From assembly GCA_963082975.1 (NCBI GenBank), contig OY720345.1, positions 12,116,491-12,180,490 on the forward strand: 64,000 nt of DNA, written 5' to 3'. The position numbers and the translations under genes were made by a program. Each line of letters begins with the position of its first letter. Positions within the stretch are counted from its first letter, which is position 1. This DNA is from Labia minor (lineage: Eukaryota; Arthropoda; Insecta; Dermaptera; Spongiphoridae). Under the pieces are notes generated by a model. That model was given only the letters and a program-made list of their open reading frames with translations, did not search any database and had not been told where the DNA came from. Shown here one piece after another: positions 1 through 11,228 of the stretch.

Positions 1-277
1 CATGATTAAAAATTGTATAAAACTGCTATATATAGAATTTCAGCTTGTTTGAATAGCTGAAAGTGCCAGAATTAATTTTTTAACACTGCAAATCTCACGC
101 GCCAACACGTGCCATGGTGCCATCAACAAAAAGTCAAACATGCGCTGGTTTAATATTTATTATTTATAATTTATAATTAATTAAATTTAATTTAAAAATA
201 ATATATTATGTTATTTAATCCAATTCAAATTGCGAGATAGTCGAGTGGAGACACTCCAGCTTATTTTGAATAAATTT
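1..277 (+). mobile_element. Helentron-like non-autonomous element (HINE), 3' part, cut by window edge
   Basis: This stretch matches the 3' half of the full copy at 42885-43478 and the inverted copy at 9678-10264. It ends with the same block: the subterminal repeat GCGAGATAGT followed by a hairpin of the form GAGTG-GAGA-CACTC near 256-270. An inverted repeat placed just inside a terminal hairpin is characteristic of Helentron-associated elements such as DINE-1. The 5' half lies outside the window. Confidence 0.65.
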
Positions 278-379
278 ACAATAAAAAATATCAATATGTG
301 GTTTTATTTACAAAATTCCCTTATAATTAATACTACTTATGATATATAAGCGACTCGATTGAATGCATATCTGATATTA

Positions 380-650
380 AATATTGAATTGATTTAAGAA
401 ATTTAAATGACGTCAGCAACTACATCAGACAACGTTTCTTTAAATACAAAATATTATAAATATAAATAAAATTAAATTACGAAATATATATTATGTTATA
501 TTCACAGGCTATATTTTTCTGTCTTTCATTGCATTAAACGTACGTTTAAGGGCTGTATGTTTTATGACTATTTTTGTTTAATTTATGTTCTTTTAAATTA
601 TTTTAATGACCGAGCGAGGGCTCTGTGAACCAGGTACTTAAGAGTAATAT
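380..650 (+). mobile_element. HINE-like element, 3' portion (second family)
   Basis: It shares a long block with 10265-10480 and, inverted, with 28250-28520: an AT-rich lead, the words cacaggc...ttttctgt and acgtttaagggctgtatg, then a run to a GC-rich terminus (GACCGAGCGAGGGCTC) near 607-622. The terminus resembles the hairpin ends of the related copies. No coding potential is visible. Confidence 0.5.
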
Positions 651-3600
651 TATATTAAACTATATACTTTCAGAATATTTGTATTATTGACTAGGTATAG
701 CTATAAGGTAAAGTAAATTTATGATAAATTTAGCATCCTGAGAATAGGGCCTATTAGTTTTTATGTACTTATGACAGTGCCTCTTCGAATCCTTAGTCAT
801 GTCTGGTGAATATGGAGGCTGGACCATTTGTTAGTTGATTTACTATATTACTTCCGTTCCTAATTAAACACATATCGAATTTTTCACATCTTCAATCGAA
901 AAAAACTCAGCACAACTGTGTGGTTCATCGATACAAACAATTGGTAATCAGAAAGAGTATCAGAATTGCCTACCTATGGGGGTGTGGGAAATACTGTTAT
1001 AACCTTTCATGGGTCAGTATTACCAGATGTTATGAAGCATTGTCTTGGAGAAAATTGTATACCTAGTATTATAATTATTCTCAAGTAGTAGGTTATAGTT
1101 GATTTTAAAATCACGCCAAATAAATTAAATATTTCTCAAAAAAAAAACAGAAGATCTAAGCAAATCACCTAGAAGGGGGATTTGTGGATACTTATTTATG
1201 AGAAGAATCATTTTTTCATTGCTTTCTTAATTAAAGTAAATAATAACATCAACCAATGCATATCAAAGCCAAAGCATGACAGTGTTTCATAGTGAATTAA
1301 TAATATTAATTTTTTAAAAAATTAATTATTACTTTTGTATTTTTTTTTTGTCAATTGATTACTGGTAAACTATCTGGACTCTAGAAAAACTTCGGATGAG
1401 GACCGTAAAACTATAAATACATATTATATATCCTTATCGATTTTATACGAAAAATCAATTTTTATATATGTAAATACAAGATAAGAATAAGGGAATGGTT
1501 AATAAACGGACTACAAAATTAATTCTAAGTATTCTACAATCTACATCAACATAAACAGACACACAAAATTCATTTTTCAACATTTTAATGTGTATTAATG
1601 AATTATAATAAAAATAACGTAAGGAAATGAAAAATCAAAGATTGATAAAGATGAAAATACTAAATAACATATTTGCCTATTTGATGATTTAATTAAAATT
1701 TAAAAAAAAAAATCAAGTTTACAAGTAATTATGATTGGTTCTACTTTCTTTTTTGCGGTGAATTTTTTCAATTGACCTTGAAACCTATTAATTATATATT
1801 TGATTTGAAAAATCGTACCTTATTTATTTATTTGAAGTCTAATGCTTTTATTAATTTCAAATTTGAAATTTAAATAAAAAAAAACAAAAATAGAATAAAT
1901 TTATATTTCTAATAAATCAATAATATATATATATATATCAATTATTAAATAATTGATTTTTAAAATTAATGAATTAATCAAATTTATTATATATTATTAA
2001 AAATAATTATTTTTTAATAACCAAAATATCAGTCATTGGTATAGTCATAGTCATCAAGGTATGTTTTACTAAATATGAATTTAAAAAAAAAAGATTATTT
2101 TCTTATTAGATTTTCGATATATTTATTATAAAATATGTAATAAATTAATATTAAATATTAATTATTTTTTTTCTGATAAAGTATTTACGTCATTAACACG
2201 ACCACATCATTTATTGATCATCAGTGGGAACAGAAGGTAAGCACTCAAAGATAAATAATTATCAATTGAACATGTAAATTTGGTATAATATAATGGAAGA
2301 AAGCTATTTTCATAAAATAAGAAAGCATTATATTTCTTATCGAATTTATAATATCACTTATCCATTATTATAAATCAAGTTATATATTGCTACTAATAAA
2401 TTAACTTGAAAAAAAAATTTATATATTTTTATTATATTCTAAAAAATTAATAAATTTATATTATTAATGGAAAATTTTTTGATAGCAGCTATATTTATAA
2501 AATTATTTTTTCTTTCAAATATTTTTAATTATATAATTTAAACTTTTAATTAAATTACAAATGTTATTTTTTTTAATATTTATAAAAAGGTTTATTCGAT
2601 TTGTTAGAAATAAAAAAAAAATTATTAAAAATAGCGCCCTATATTTTTAGTAATGGTATATTTAAAATGTATAAAATTAATATCTGAATTTATTTATTTG
2701 TTGGACATTTTCTATTAAAATGGTACAAGTTGAGACACTAATTAAATTTCAACATGTATATAAATAAAGGCAGAGGGGTTGAGCCCTCAAAAAAATTATT
2801 GTAACTTTTGAGAGTCGATATTTCAATTATAAAATTTAATATTGAATGAATAATAATTTTTAAAAATTTTTCATTCATGTTTAGAAATTTTTTATTGAGG
2901 TCTTTTTTTAAGATTATTGAACATTATTTTCTTATTAATATTGAAAAATAATGAAAATATTTTTTTTAACTCTAAAAATATTTTAAAAGTTTATTCTTTA
3001 GAAAAAAAAGGTAATAAGCTTATTTTCAGAATTTCTTCAAATAAAATGAAATTTTTTTTTCTCACTCTAAAAATATTAAGAATTATAGATATAAATTACT
3101 TGGGTTTGTTTTATTAAAATTAAAAAAAAAAAAAAAAACTTAAGTGGAAGAAAGGTGTTTCAAGTCCATCCCTCTCCTTTCAAATCCCACTACGCTTATA
3201 ATGATAGTTTGTAACAAATATTAAATTTATATAATAATTTTAGATTTACACAATAAAATATTTCAATATTATTGTATATATTACGAAAAAATATCTAAAT
3301 TTCTGATTGTTTTTTATTACATAAAATTGTCTATCCTCTACACCTTCAAAAATACAACGCCCATAATAACCAACCATTATATGTAAAAAAAAATTTTACA
3401 TATAAAATGTGTGATTGAATAACATTTATTATTTTCTATATTTAAATTTATTAATTATTTGTTCAATTATATTTATTTATTAATTTTAACATAATAAAAA
3501 TTATACTTGTTTTAAATTCCTTATTTAAATTTTAATTTTGAAAATAAAAATAGGTCAAAGTTTTCTTTCATATATAATCTATCAATGTGCTAAATATTCA

Positions 3601-3940
3601 TTTTTAATTGTACATTTTATTTATTTACTAGGTTTATCTAGGCTATTCATTATAAATTCAATATATATATATATATATAATTCAATATTTCCAATATATA
3701 TATATATAAAATTTATTGAATTGAACTATTTTTTGAAATATGATTATATTTATTATTTATTTTTTGATTGATTAATTACTACTGGAACATTCGTTATAGG
3801 ACTTAACCTCTAAAGGGACGGACCATGAAAGAAGGTAAAAATAAACATTATTTGAATGATGTAAGAAATTTTATTTAATAATTTTTAATTAAAAAAAAAC
3901 ACATTAGATTAATAAATAATAATAATAATAATAAAATGTA
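651..3940. other. AT-rich intergenic DNA, no gene recognised
   Basis: Only short AT-driven open frames, homopolymers and simple repeats such as (AT)n near 3660-3710 are present. Splice-donor-like words occur (for example near 2236) but no supporting reading frame was found. Confidence 0.6.
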
Positions 3941-3949
3941 AATGTTGCT

Positions 3950-4440
3950 CTGGTAGTTTGTTCTCCCTTTTTTTTTTTTATTTTGTTCATGAATTCTTGT
4001 ATCCTTTTGGGGGTGGGCTGGAATTGTTTTATTTTTTATTTTTGTTTTTTGAATGATAGTTGTCGATGCTGGTGGCAGATGAGCAAAGGTTGTAGTTGTA
4101 GAGTACCTACCCTCCAGAGTCCTTGTTCTAGTCCATAGCACTTGGTTGAGGTGTCGATGTCAGGCCGAGAGGCAAGCAAGGAGTCGTCTCGTCCCCCGGG
4201 GGCCCACAGGCGCCTCTACGATGTGTCTCTTCAGTGTACACTCTCAGTCAATAATATAAGGAAGCCTGTAGTTTGGTTGGCTTAGTTGAAGCTGAATGTG
4301 CACAGCGGACATGCGCCGATGGCCCCGACCCCCTCAGATCAATACGCCATGTGCTCCGTGCTCCAAGGATGCACCATCTTCGACCCCCTCGCCATTCATT
4401 ACATTCATTCCTTTGACACACTCACCAGTACCACCGGCAC
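3950..4440 (-). promoter_or_regulatory. Isolated GC-rich island, candidate promoter / non-coding first exon
   Basis: About 500 bp of near-balanced composition sits in a very AT-rich landscape and includes CCCCCGGGGG near 4194-4203 and several CpGs. No reading frame in it resembles a known protein. On the minus strand a TATA-like word (CTTATATTATT) lies near 4246-4257. Further along that strand a donor-like GGGTAGGT occurs near 4107-4114, so a leftward non-coding first exon is possible. The similar island at 40560-40900 covers the start of the sulfotransferase gene, which supports a promoter reading, but this remains inference. Confidence 0.3.
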
Positions 4441-4907
4441 ATAATTCAACATTATTTATCATATTTAAAAAAAAATAATCAAAATTATACATTTTCATAA
4501 TAAATAAACTTTCAATATGATTTTGAGGTCAAATTAGAAATAACTCATCATTATGTATAATACAAATTTCAAAAACAAAAAAAAAAAATTAAAAAAATAA
4601 AAATAAAATATATTTCTGTTTTTAATCATTATATCAAATGATTTTATTTTTTATATATTTTATTTTGCATTTATGTTAATTATTATTAATTTTGTTTTTC
4701 ATAAATGTAAAGCAAAACGCAATTTCTATGTGAGAAATTTTTTTTTTTTTTTGCTTACAAATTTTAATTAATAAATAAATAAAGATATTTGTCAAGAAAG
4801 TATATTTGAATTGTCAATTTTTGTCGAATAAAAAAAAATAAAAATTGATTTATTCCTAATTTTGATCAGAAGCAGAAGTTATAGTTCAAAAAAAAATTGT
4901 GAGTTTA
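4441..4907. other. AT-rich spacer, nothing recognised
   Basis: Homopolymer-rich AT sequence without a supported gene or element. Confidence 0.5.
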
Positions 4908-5330
4908 TTACCGACGGACGATAGGAAGGGAAGTATTGTTTTAACACCAAATTTCACATGAGGAGATTTTTACAAAACTCCTCGAATCATGCATTTTTGT
5001 TAACACAACAAAATATTTATAGCATGATGTCTGTCCGTCCATCTGTCCATTATGTGTCCTTATAGCTTAAACGGCTCAAAGGATTTTCTTAAAATTTGAT
5101 ATATTATTTACTTAATGCATCAGTAGCATGAATTCATCAACTTTTGGTGTATATCCGGAAAGTATAGTGGTAGTTTACAAATTATTAATTTTATATTCAT
5201 TGTCGGAAATTTTTTATTACATTAAACTAACTGGAGAAATAAAAAAAACATACATACATACATATATATAATGTTGGTTTTAATTATTTTTAAATCGTCG
5301 GGGGGTCGATTCTGTGTCTGGCCACAGCTC
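4908..5330 (+). mobile_element. HINE of the ACCGACsGACG family, decayed copy
   Basis: The 5' end ACCGACGGACGATAGG matches the 5' end of the element at 18070. The middle carries the CTGTCCGTCC tract and the 'acggctcaa...gattttnntnaaatttg' block seen in that copy. The 3' side has a decayed TCGTCGGGGGGTCGA followed by ctgGCCACAG, which corresponds to the terminal hairpin of the 18-kb copy. Confidence 0.6.
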
Positions 5331-6350
5331 ATTTTTTTTTTTTTTTTGTTTTATATAATAAATAGAGGTACAAATTATTATTAGTACATATATTTATATT
5401 AATATTTAAATCTATACAACAAAGACTGTGTTTGTTTCAATATCAAAGAGCATATGTTCTCTTTTCTTTTGAAGTTTATGAAAATAAATATTAATTAATT
5501 TAATTAATTATTAATTTAAAATATTATAAAAAAATATTAATTATATTAATTAAATATAATAATAATAATAATAAATATAATAATATATAATATAGTCCGC
5601 TTGAATCGGAGCAAGCGTACGGTTACTTGAAAACGATTGCAGAACAAGCAGTCGAAACGTTGTACAGTTATTTTAATTTAATAAATAATTTTATACAAAC
5701 AATGTGGTCTTTTAATAAAAATTCCCTTAATAATATAATATTAATTGATAATATTAATTAAATCATTGTAATTTACCTCTTGTCAATCTTTTTTCATTGA
5801 TATTGTATTTATATTTTTTTATATTTAAAATATTTTAAAATTTTTATTTAATTTCGAAATAAAATTAAAAATATTTATTTTAATAATATTTTAAAATAAA
5901 ATTATGAAATAATTTACCATTCCCCACACAAAAAAAATATTCATTAAGTTAGCAGCATATAAAGTAAAGAGTTTCAAATAAATTGTTGAATAAATTTTAT
6001 CTAATAACATACAATAAATGATATCATATTAATTAAAATGTTTTTTAGATTAAAGTATAAATAATATATAAATTATAATTGATTATTATAAATAAAAAGA
6101 AAAAAATATAACCTCCTCTCTTAATTAAAATATTGACAAGTGTCAATATAATTTCAGAAGTTATATTAATATTAGTAGTAAATATTGGTAGAAACAGTCT
6201 ATAAGCTATTGCTACTTTGAAAAATATAAAACTGAAGTCATCGAATTATAACAACATACAGTATATAATATAGGATCAAATATTTTATTTTATCAAGAAA
6301 ATTTGAATATATTTTTTATCTTGAAATGAAAATCAAGTTATTTTAATTAA
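5331..6350. other. AT-rich intergenic DNA, nothing recognised
   Basis: A slightly GC-richer patch at 5594-5655 has no recognisable product. The rest is AT-rich, with many short A/T homopolymers. Confidence 0.5.
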
Positions 6351-6359
6351 TTTGTAACA

Positions 6360-6510
6360 AATTAATATTAAACAAATTTTTGATGAGTCATTTTTAGAAA
6401 ACCCATTTAACAATTGTAATAAATAATTAAAAAATTGTAAAATGTTTAAAGTTTATAATAATAAATTGTATGAATTTTTTAAAGGCTCGGTGTTCCATAA
6501 GGTACTCCAC
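6360..6510 (+). repeat. Dispersed repeat, copy of 46405-46520
   Basis: The words TCATTTTTAGAAA, CATTTAACAATT, TAATAAATAATTAAAAAAT and TAAATTGTAT recur in the same order at 46425-46512, each followed by a GC-richer end (AAAGGCTCGGTG here). It is probably the 3' end of a further non-autonomous Helentron-like family. Confidence 0.45.
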
Positions 6511-6744
6511 ATTTAAAATAGTAAAAATTTGTTTTTTAAATTATTAAATAAATAAAATACAAATATATTTTATAAATATATTTTTTGAAATTATAATAAA
6601 TTAATTATAAATTGTAATTAAAATTAATTTATCTCTCAAAAATGAATGAGATCACGAAAAGATGTAGGAATATAAATACTTAAGTTGAGAAAGAACTAAC
6701 GCCACAGAGAAACATAGTTTAATTCAAATAATATTTAAAAAATA

Positions 6745-7170
6745 TTAACTATCTCTGTAGCTCTCTCTACGGAACTCGAAAGTTCTTCGCCGCAGCAACC
6801 ACACTTCTCCAAGTATCCCATTCCTAAGCCACAACCCTCCAATCCCTGCCTTCTCCTATCTCTCCCACGTCCCTTCCTACATTATCTACCCATCGCGTCC
6901 TTGGTCTTCCAAGCGGACTTGGTCTCCCCACAAATATATTTTTCGTTATTCTTTCCTCTCCCATTCTAGCTTCGTGCCCTACTCATTGCAGCCTTCTCGA
7001 TTTTATAATTCTAACTATATCTGGAGAGGCATAGAGGTCATGCAATTCCTCGTTATGCAGTCTAGCCATTCCCTGGTGATCTCATCTTTCTTTCACAAAT
7101 ACCCTAAATCTACTCTGGTCTCCTAAGATCATTGACCATGCCTCACACCCATATAATACAACAGGCAAAA
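6745..7170 (-). mobile_element. RTE-type LINE fragment, 3' end of ORF
   Basis: On the minus strand the translation contains YGCEAWSM and SRFRVF, followed in shifted frames by pieces corresponding to 'NEELHDLY', 'IVR' and 'RRW'. This is the post-RT carboxy-terminal region typical of RTE/BovB-like LINE proteins. Frameshifts and stops break it, and no 5' RT domain is attached. Related fragments lie at 22160-22555, 27600-28110 and 46735-46930. Confidence 0.7.
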
Positions 7171-7930
7171 TTATTGTTTTATATATTCTAATTATTAAAA
7201 AAATATTATAATAAAATTTAATATCTATATTTATCATACAATTTCGTAAATTAATCAAAATATTTTCCATTTTTTTAAAAATTATGGAATACACTATCTA
7301 TTATTTATAATTTTAAGTATATATCATAAATGTATAAAACAAATATTCATAGACATGTAAAAGAAAAAAATTATCCATTGTGGATGGAATGAACTGAGAG
7401 AGCATAATCTTTATTTCACGTTTATATTATCTACAGTGACCTTCATTGTGTTTTTTTCAAATGTCAACTCAACATTTTTAATGCATCGAATGAAATACGA
7501 TGCATTAAGCAAATCTTAAAAACAAAATAAAGAAATGAATATCACTAATGTCATATCGAATTAACACAAACAGTATTTTTTTTTATTTTTGTTTAGTAAA
7601 TCTTATTAAATTCTGAAACTCATCATAAGTTATTTATATAAATAATACAAAGTTAAGAATCAAACCGGATGTCATTGATTTCGTTCTTTGGGTTATCTTG
7701 TAATTTTGTTATCGTAGTTAGGTTTAATAAAATGCAAGTTTATATAATAATATTACAGACATTAGCATATTTTAAGGGTATATTTCCTGGAATTATTTTG
7801 TGTCGTTACCCACGCCTCATTTATCATCGCTGCCCCCTGAGATCTCTTCGAAACTTAAATAGAATTTGTGAATATCTGAATATAATTTTATTCTTTTAAT
7901 AAATTTTTTATACTATTCAATAGATCTAGT
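7171..7930. other. AT-rich intergenic DNA, nothing recognised
   Basis: No gene or element could be supported. Confidence 0.5.
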
Positions 7931-7938
7931 ATTATAAA

Positions 7939-8084
7939 TAGGGTGACCAAACGTCCCGTTTTCCGGGATTGTCCGTTTTTTTTTAATATTTAGGACATTT
8001 CGTACTTTTTTCAAAATTTTTTCAATTTGGTTCTAAAAAAAAAAAAAGATAAACCGTTTGGTTTTTTCGAATATGGTCACCCTA
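7939..8084. mobile_element. hAT-type MITE with perfect 8-bp target duplication
   Basis: The element begins TAGGGTGACCA and ends TGGTCACCCTA, an 11-bp perfect terminal inverted repeat. The 8 bp on each side are identical (ATTATAAA at 7931-7938 and 8085-8092). The length of 146 bp, 8-bp duplication and AGGGTGACCA terminus fit a non-autonomous hAT element. The interior has the CGTCCCG...CGGGA motif common in such elements. Confidence 0.88.
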
Positions 8085-8092
8085 ATTATAAA

Positions 8093-9480
8093 CTTAAATA
8101 TAAAAAGGAAGAAATAATTACACATTCCCAAATCTCACTCTTGAGAAAAAAAGTGTTAGACATTTTCTTTTGTTTTCTACTGATTCTAGAAAGGAAAAAA
8201 TTTAATTTAAAGAAGTTAATTATAGTGAGAAAATTATGGATGGTCATAGGAGGTGAATTCTAACTTACTCCTTATTTTGGTCAAAATAAATTAAAAAACC
8301 TAATTATTTATTTATTTTTCAAAAATATTTAAACAACTTTTTTCTTTTCTTTTTTTCAAATTAATTATCTATCAATATTTGATAAATATTTATTAATTTA
8401 AACAATTTTATTTAAATAAATCATATAAAACAATTACTTAAATAATTTACATAATAATTATCATTTTACTAAATATATTATGATAATTTATGAAAAGTAA
8501 AAATAAATTGTAAATAAGAAAAAAAAAAATAATCCTCTTAACTAAATGGAGATTTACTGTACAATTTTAAATTGTGACTAAGAGAGGAGTCCAAACAAGT
8601 GGATGAGATCAGTGTTTGCAAAGAGTCCCCAGATCCCATTCTCAATCCCCCTCCTCTAGTTCTGTAAAATCGATTTTATCACTGAAAACAAAATCAACTT
8701 AACCTTGAAATTAAACCCAAAAGATTATTAAAGATATGAATATTTTAAAGAGAAACGCACTCATCCATAGAAAAATAAAATCATTATTTATTTATATATG
8801 GATAGTATGTGTGTGTGTGTGTGATTGCCTATAATCAAATATTACTTTTGGAATTATACTTATTAAATAAATATCAGATATGGATTTTGTTTTTTTTATT
8901 ATTAAAATTAGTAAAACTATAATTAGTAAAAAATTTAAGAGTTGAATTTATGGATACGTGGTTAATTATTTATTTATTTATTTATTTATTTATGCAAATG
9001 TGACAAAAGACGAATATAGGGAGAAATAAGAAGCCCTTTGCAAAATGATTTCACCCTTGGGGCGAGAAAAAGGGAGGGAGAGATAGAAAAAGAGAAGGGA
9101 AGAGGGGTGAAGGATTAAAAGCACAACATAACCCTTATTGCGTCGTTAGATAATGACACAAATTAGGACGAATATTCCTAGTAGTATATATAAATAAAAT
9201 GATCGTAATAACAATCAACAAATTAATACAAATATTATTTTTTTGTAAACTACTTGATGTTTTATTATTTATATCTATTTATTATATAGAATAGAACATA
9301 ACATATTTGCTTTTATCGATTAGATAATCTGAGTTAAATTTATCCGTTTCAGAAAGTTAAAGGCGATACCAAATGAATAAAATTGACATGTTTACAAATA
9401 AAAACTCTTATAATATACTTTTAGAAAAATAAGTAAACCAAAGTTCTTCATGAAATACGTGTGTTTTTTTTTATCCTATC
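8093..9480. other. AT-rich intergenic DNA with microsatellites
   Basis: It contains (GT)n at about 8808-8823, an (ATTT)n array at about 8965-8993, and a nearly pure purine tract at 9064-9118. No gene is supported. Confidence 0.5.
9064..9118 (+). repeat. Polypurine (GA-rich) tract
   Basis: About 55 bases are almost exclusively A/G, interrupted by two T residues. Such tracts can bind GAGA-type factors or adopt non-B DNA; no neighbouring gene shows which applies here. Confidence 0.5.
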
Positions 9481-9677
9481 TAATTATACTAGCAAAAATT
9501 GTATAATATATATATATATATCTATATGTAATATTAAACGGAATATTTTTGAAATTCACACCATAGATAATATTTATAAAGAAAAATCGATCTATATAGA
9601 TTTCAGCCTCGGGGAAAATCATCTTTGTTAGTTTTTTCTTAATTTAAATTAGGAATTTTAATAATAAAATAAATTAA

Positions 9678-10264
9678 CTGGAGTGTCTCCACTCGACTAT
9701 CTCGCAATTTGAATTGGATTAAATAACATCATATATTATATTTAAATTAAATTTAATAAATTATAAATTAAAATTAATAAATAATATTTATTAAACTAGC
9801 GCATGTTTGGCTCTTTGTTGATGGCACTACGTCAAGTGTTGGCGGGTGAGATTTACAGTGTTAAAAAATTAATTCTGGTACTTTTAGCGATTTAATCAAG
9901 CTGAAATTCTATATATAGCAGTTTTATACATTTTTTAATCATGTAAAAAACTATCAAACATATATCTTTATTTTTACGGTCACTTTAGAGGAAAAAAAAT
10001 CAAAACGTTGTAGGTAATGACACTCCTCAAGTTGAGCTACATTTCTCAAAAGTTGATAGAAAACTACGAATTTTGAATAATACCCGTATATAAAATTTCA
10101 TGATTCCTGCTCAAAAAGTTTTTACGTAATCTTGTCTACATACATATATATGTACATACATACACATACACACATTAAGAGAGAGACATTTTTCTCAACC
10201 TTAGTGAAAATGATTCAGGAACCTTCAACACGTATAAAAACATCAAAATCTCTGACGAGATAGT
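9678..10264 (-). mobile_element. HINE (ACTATCTCGC family), complete copy nested in another HINE
   Basis: Read on the minus strand it starts ACTATCTCGT at 10264. It has a degenerate TATG/CACA microsatellite near 10140-10180 and ends with GCGAGATAGT and the GAGTG-GAGA-CACTC hairpin near 9681-9695. Length and structure match the plus-strand copy at 42885-43478. Confidence 0.7.
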
Positions 10265-10582
10265 AAAAAATTCCTTAAATCCAAAATATTATAAATAAAA
10301 TAAAATTAAAAATATTTATTTTGATAATATTTTGTAATCAAATTACGAAATATATATTATGTTATATCCACAGGCCATACTTTTCTGTATTGCAGTGCAT
10401 TAATACGTACGTTTAAGGGCTGTATGTTTTGACTATTTTTTTTTTAATTTATGTTCTTTTAAATTATTTGAAATTGTTTCATATATTTTGTCGTTTATTT
10501 CTTTTAAATAATAATCTTAATCTTAAATATTCATAGTTCATTAGAAATTATTTTAAATATTATTCATATAAGAGTCATTAAA

Positions 10583-11110
10583 TATTTTATTTTAATTTTA
10601 ATTTCTATTAAATCAATGTTTACTATTATTTTTATTAATTATATCAACTCTTCTATTATACTAATAAATATTATTCATATAAGAGTTATTAAAGAGATTT
10701 TTATTAATAAACCCTGATTTGTATATTCCTTAGAATAATGAAGCAATGAGAAATAAATGAATTGAAATGTTGAATAGTGATACATTTTATTTTAATTTTA
10801 ATTTCTATTAAATCAATGTTTACTATTATTTTTATTAATTATATCAACTATTCTATTATACTAATAAATATTATTCATATAAGAGTTATTAAAGAGATTT
10901 TTATTAATAAACCCTGATTTGTATATTCACTAGAATAATGAAGCAATGAGAAATAAATGAATTGAAATGTTGAATAGTGATACATTTTATTTTAATTTTA
11001 ATTTCTATTAAATCAATGTTTACTATTATTTTTATTAATTATATCAACTATTCTATTATACTAATAAATATTATTCATATAAGAGTCATTAAAGATTTTA
11101 TTTTAATTTT
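10583..11110 (+). repeat. Tandem repeat, about 2.5 units of 200 bp
   Basis: The word TACATTTTATTTTAATTTTA starts at 10781 and again at 10981, and the sequence between is nearly identical to the following unit (single-base differences such as ttccttag/ttcactag). An incomplete unit precedes 10781 and a truncated one follows. Internal tandem repeats are usual in Helentron-derived elements. The short open frame across this array is a by-product of the repeat. Confidence 0.85.
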
Positions 11111-11228
11111 AATTTCTATCAAATCAATGTTTACTATATATTTTGTCGTTTTTTTCTTAATCTTAATCTTAAATATTCACAGTTCATTAGGAATGATTTT
11201 TTTAAAGTACCGAGCCGCGTCTCGGTGA

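Larger units (their letters stand above)
9487..11228 (+). mobile_element. Composite HINE-like element interrupted by a second HINE
   Basis: The left part (9487-9677) begins ACTAGCAAAAATTGTA with an AT microsatellite, as does the right end of the minus-strand copy ending near 28776. The similarity resumes at about 10265 with AAATATTATAAATAAAATAA, again matching the 28-kb copy, and ends at the hairpin ACCGAGCCGCGTCTCGGT near 11208-11225. Between the two parts sits the inverted element 9678-10264. The distal part contains a 200-bp tandem repeat. Confidence 0.55.

Noticed and set aside
3875..4478. Short frames in the GC-rich island
   Set aside because: Proline/threonine/lysine-rich translations with no family resemblance; treated as a possible promoter or non-coding exon instead.
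10977..11228. 83-codon plus-strand frame
   Set aside because: It is translated 200-bp tandem repeat plus the hairpin end of a HINE; no protein similarity.
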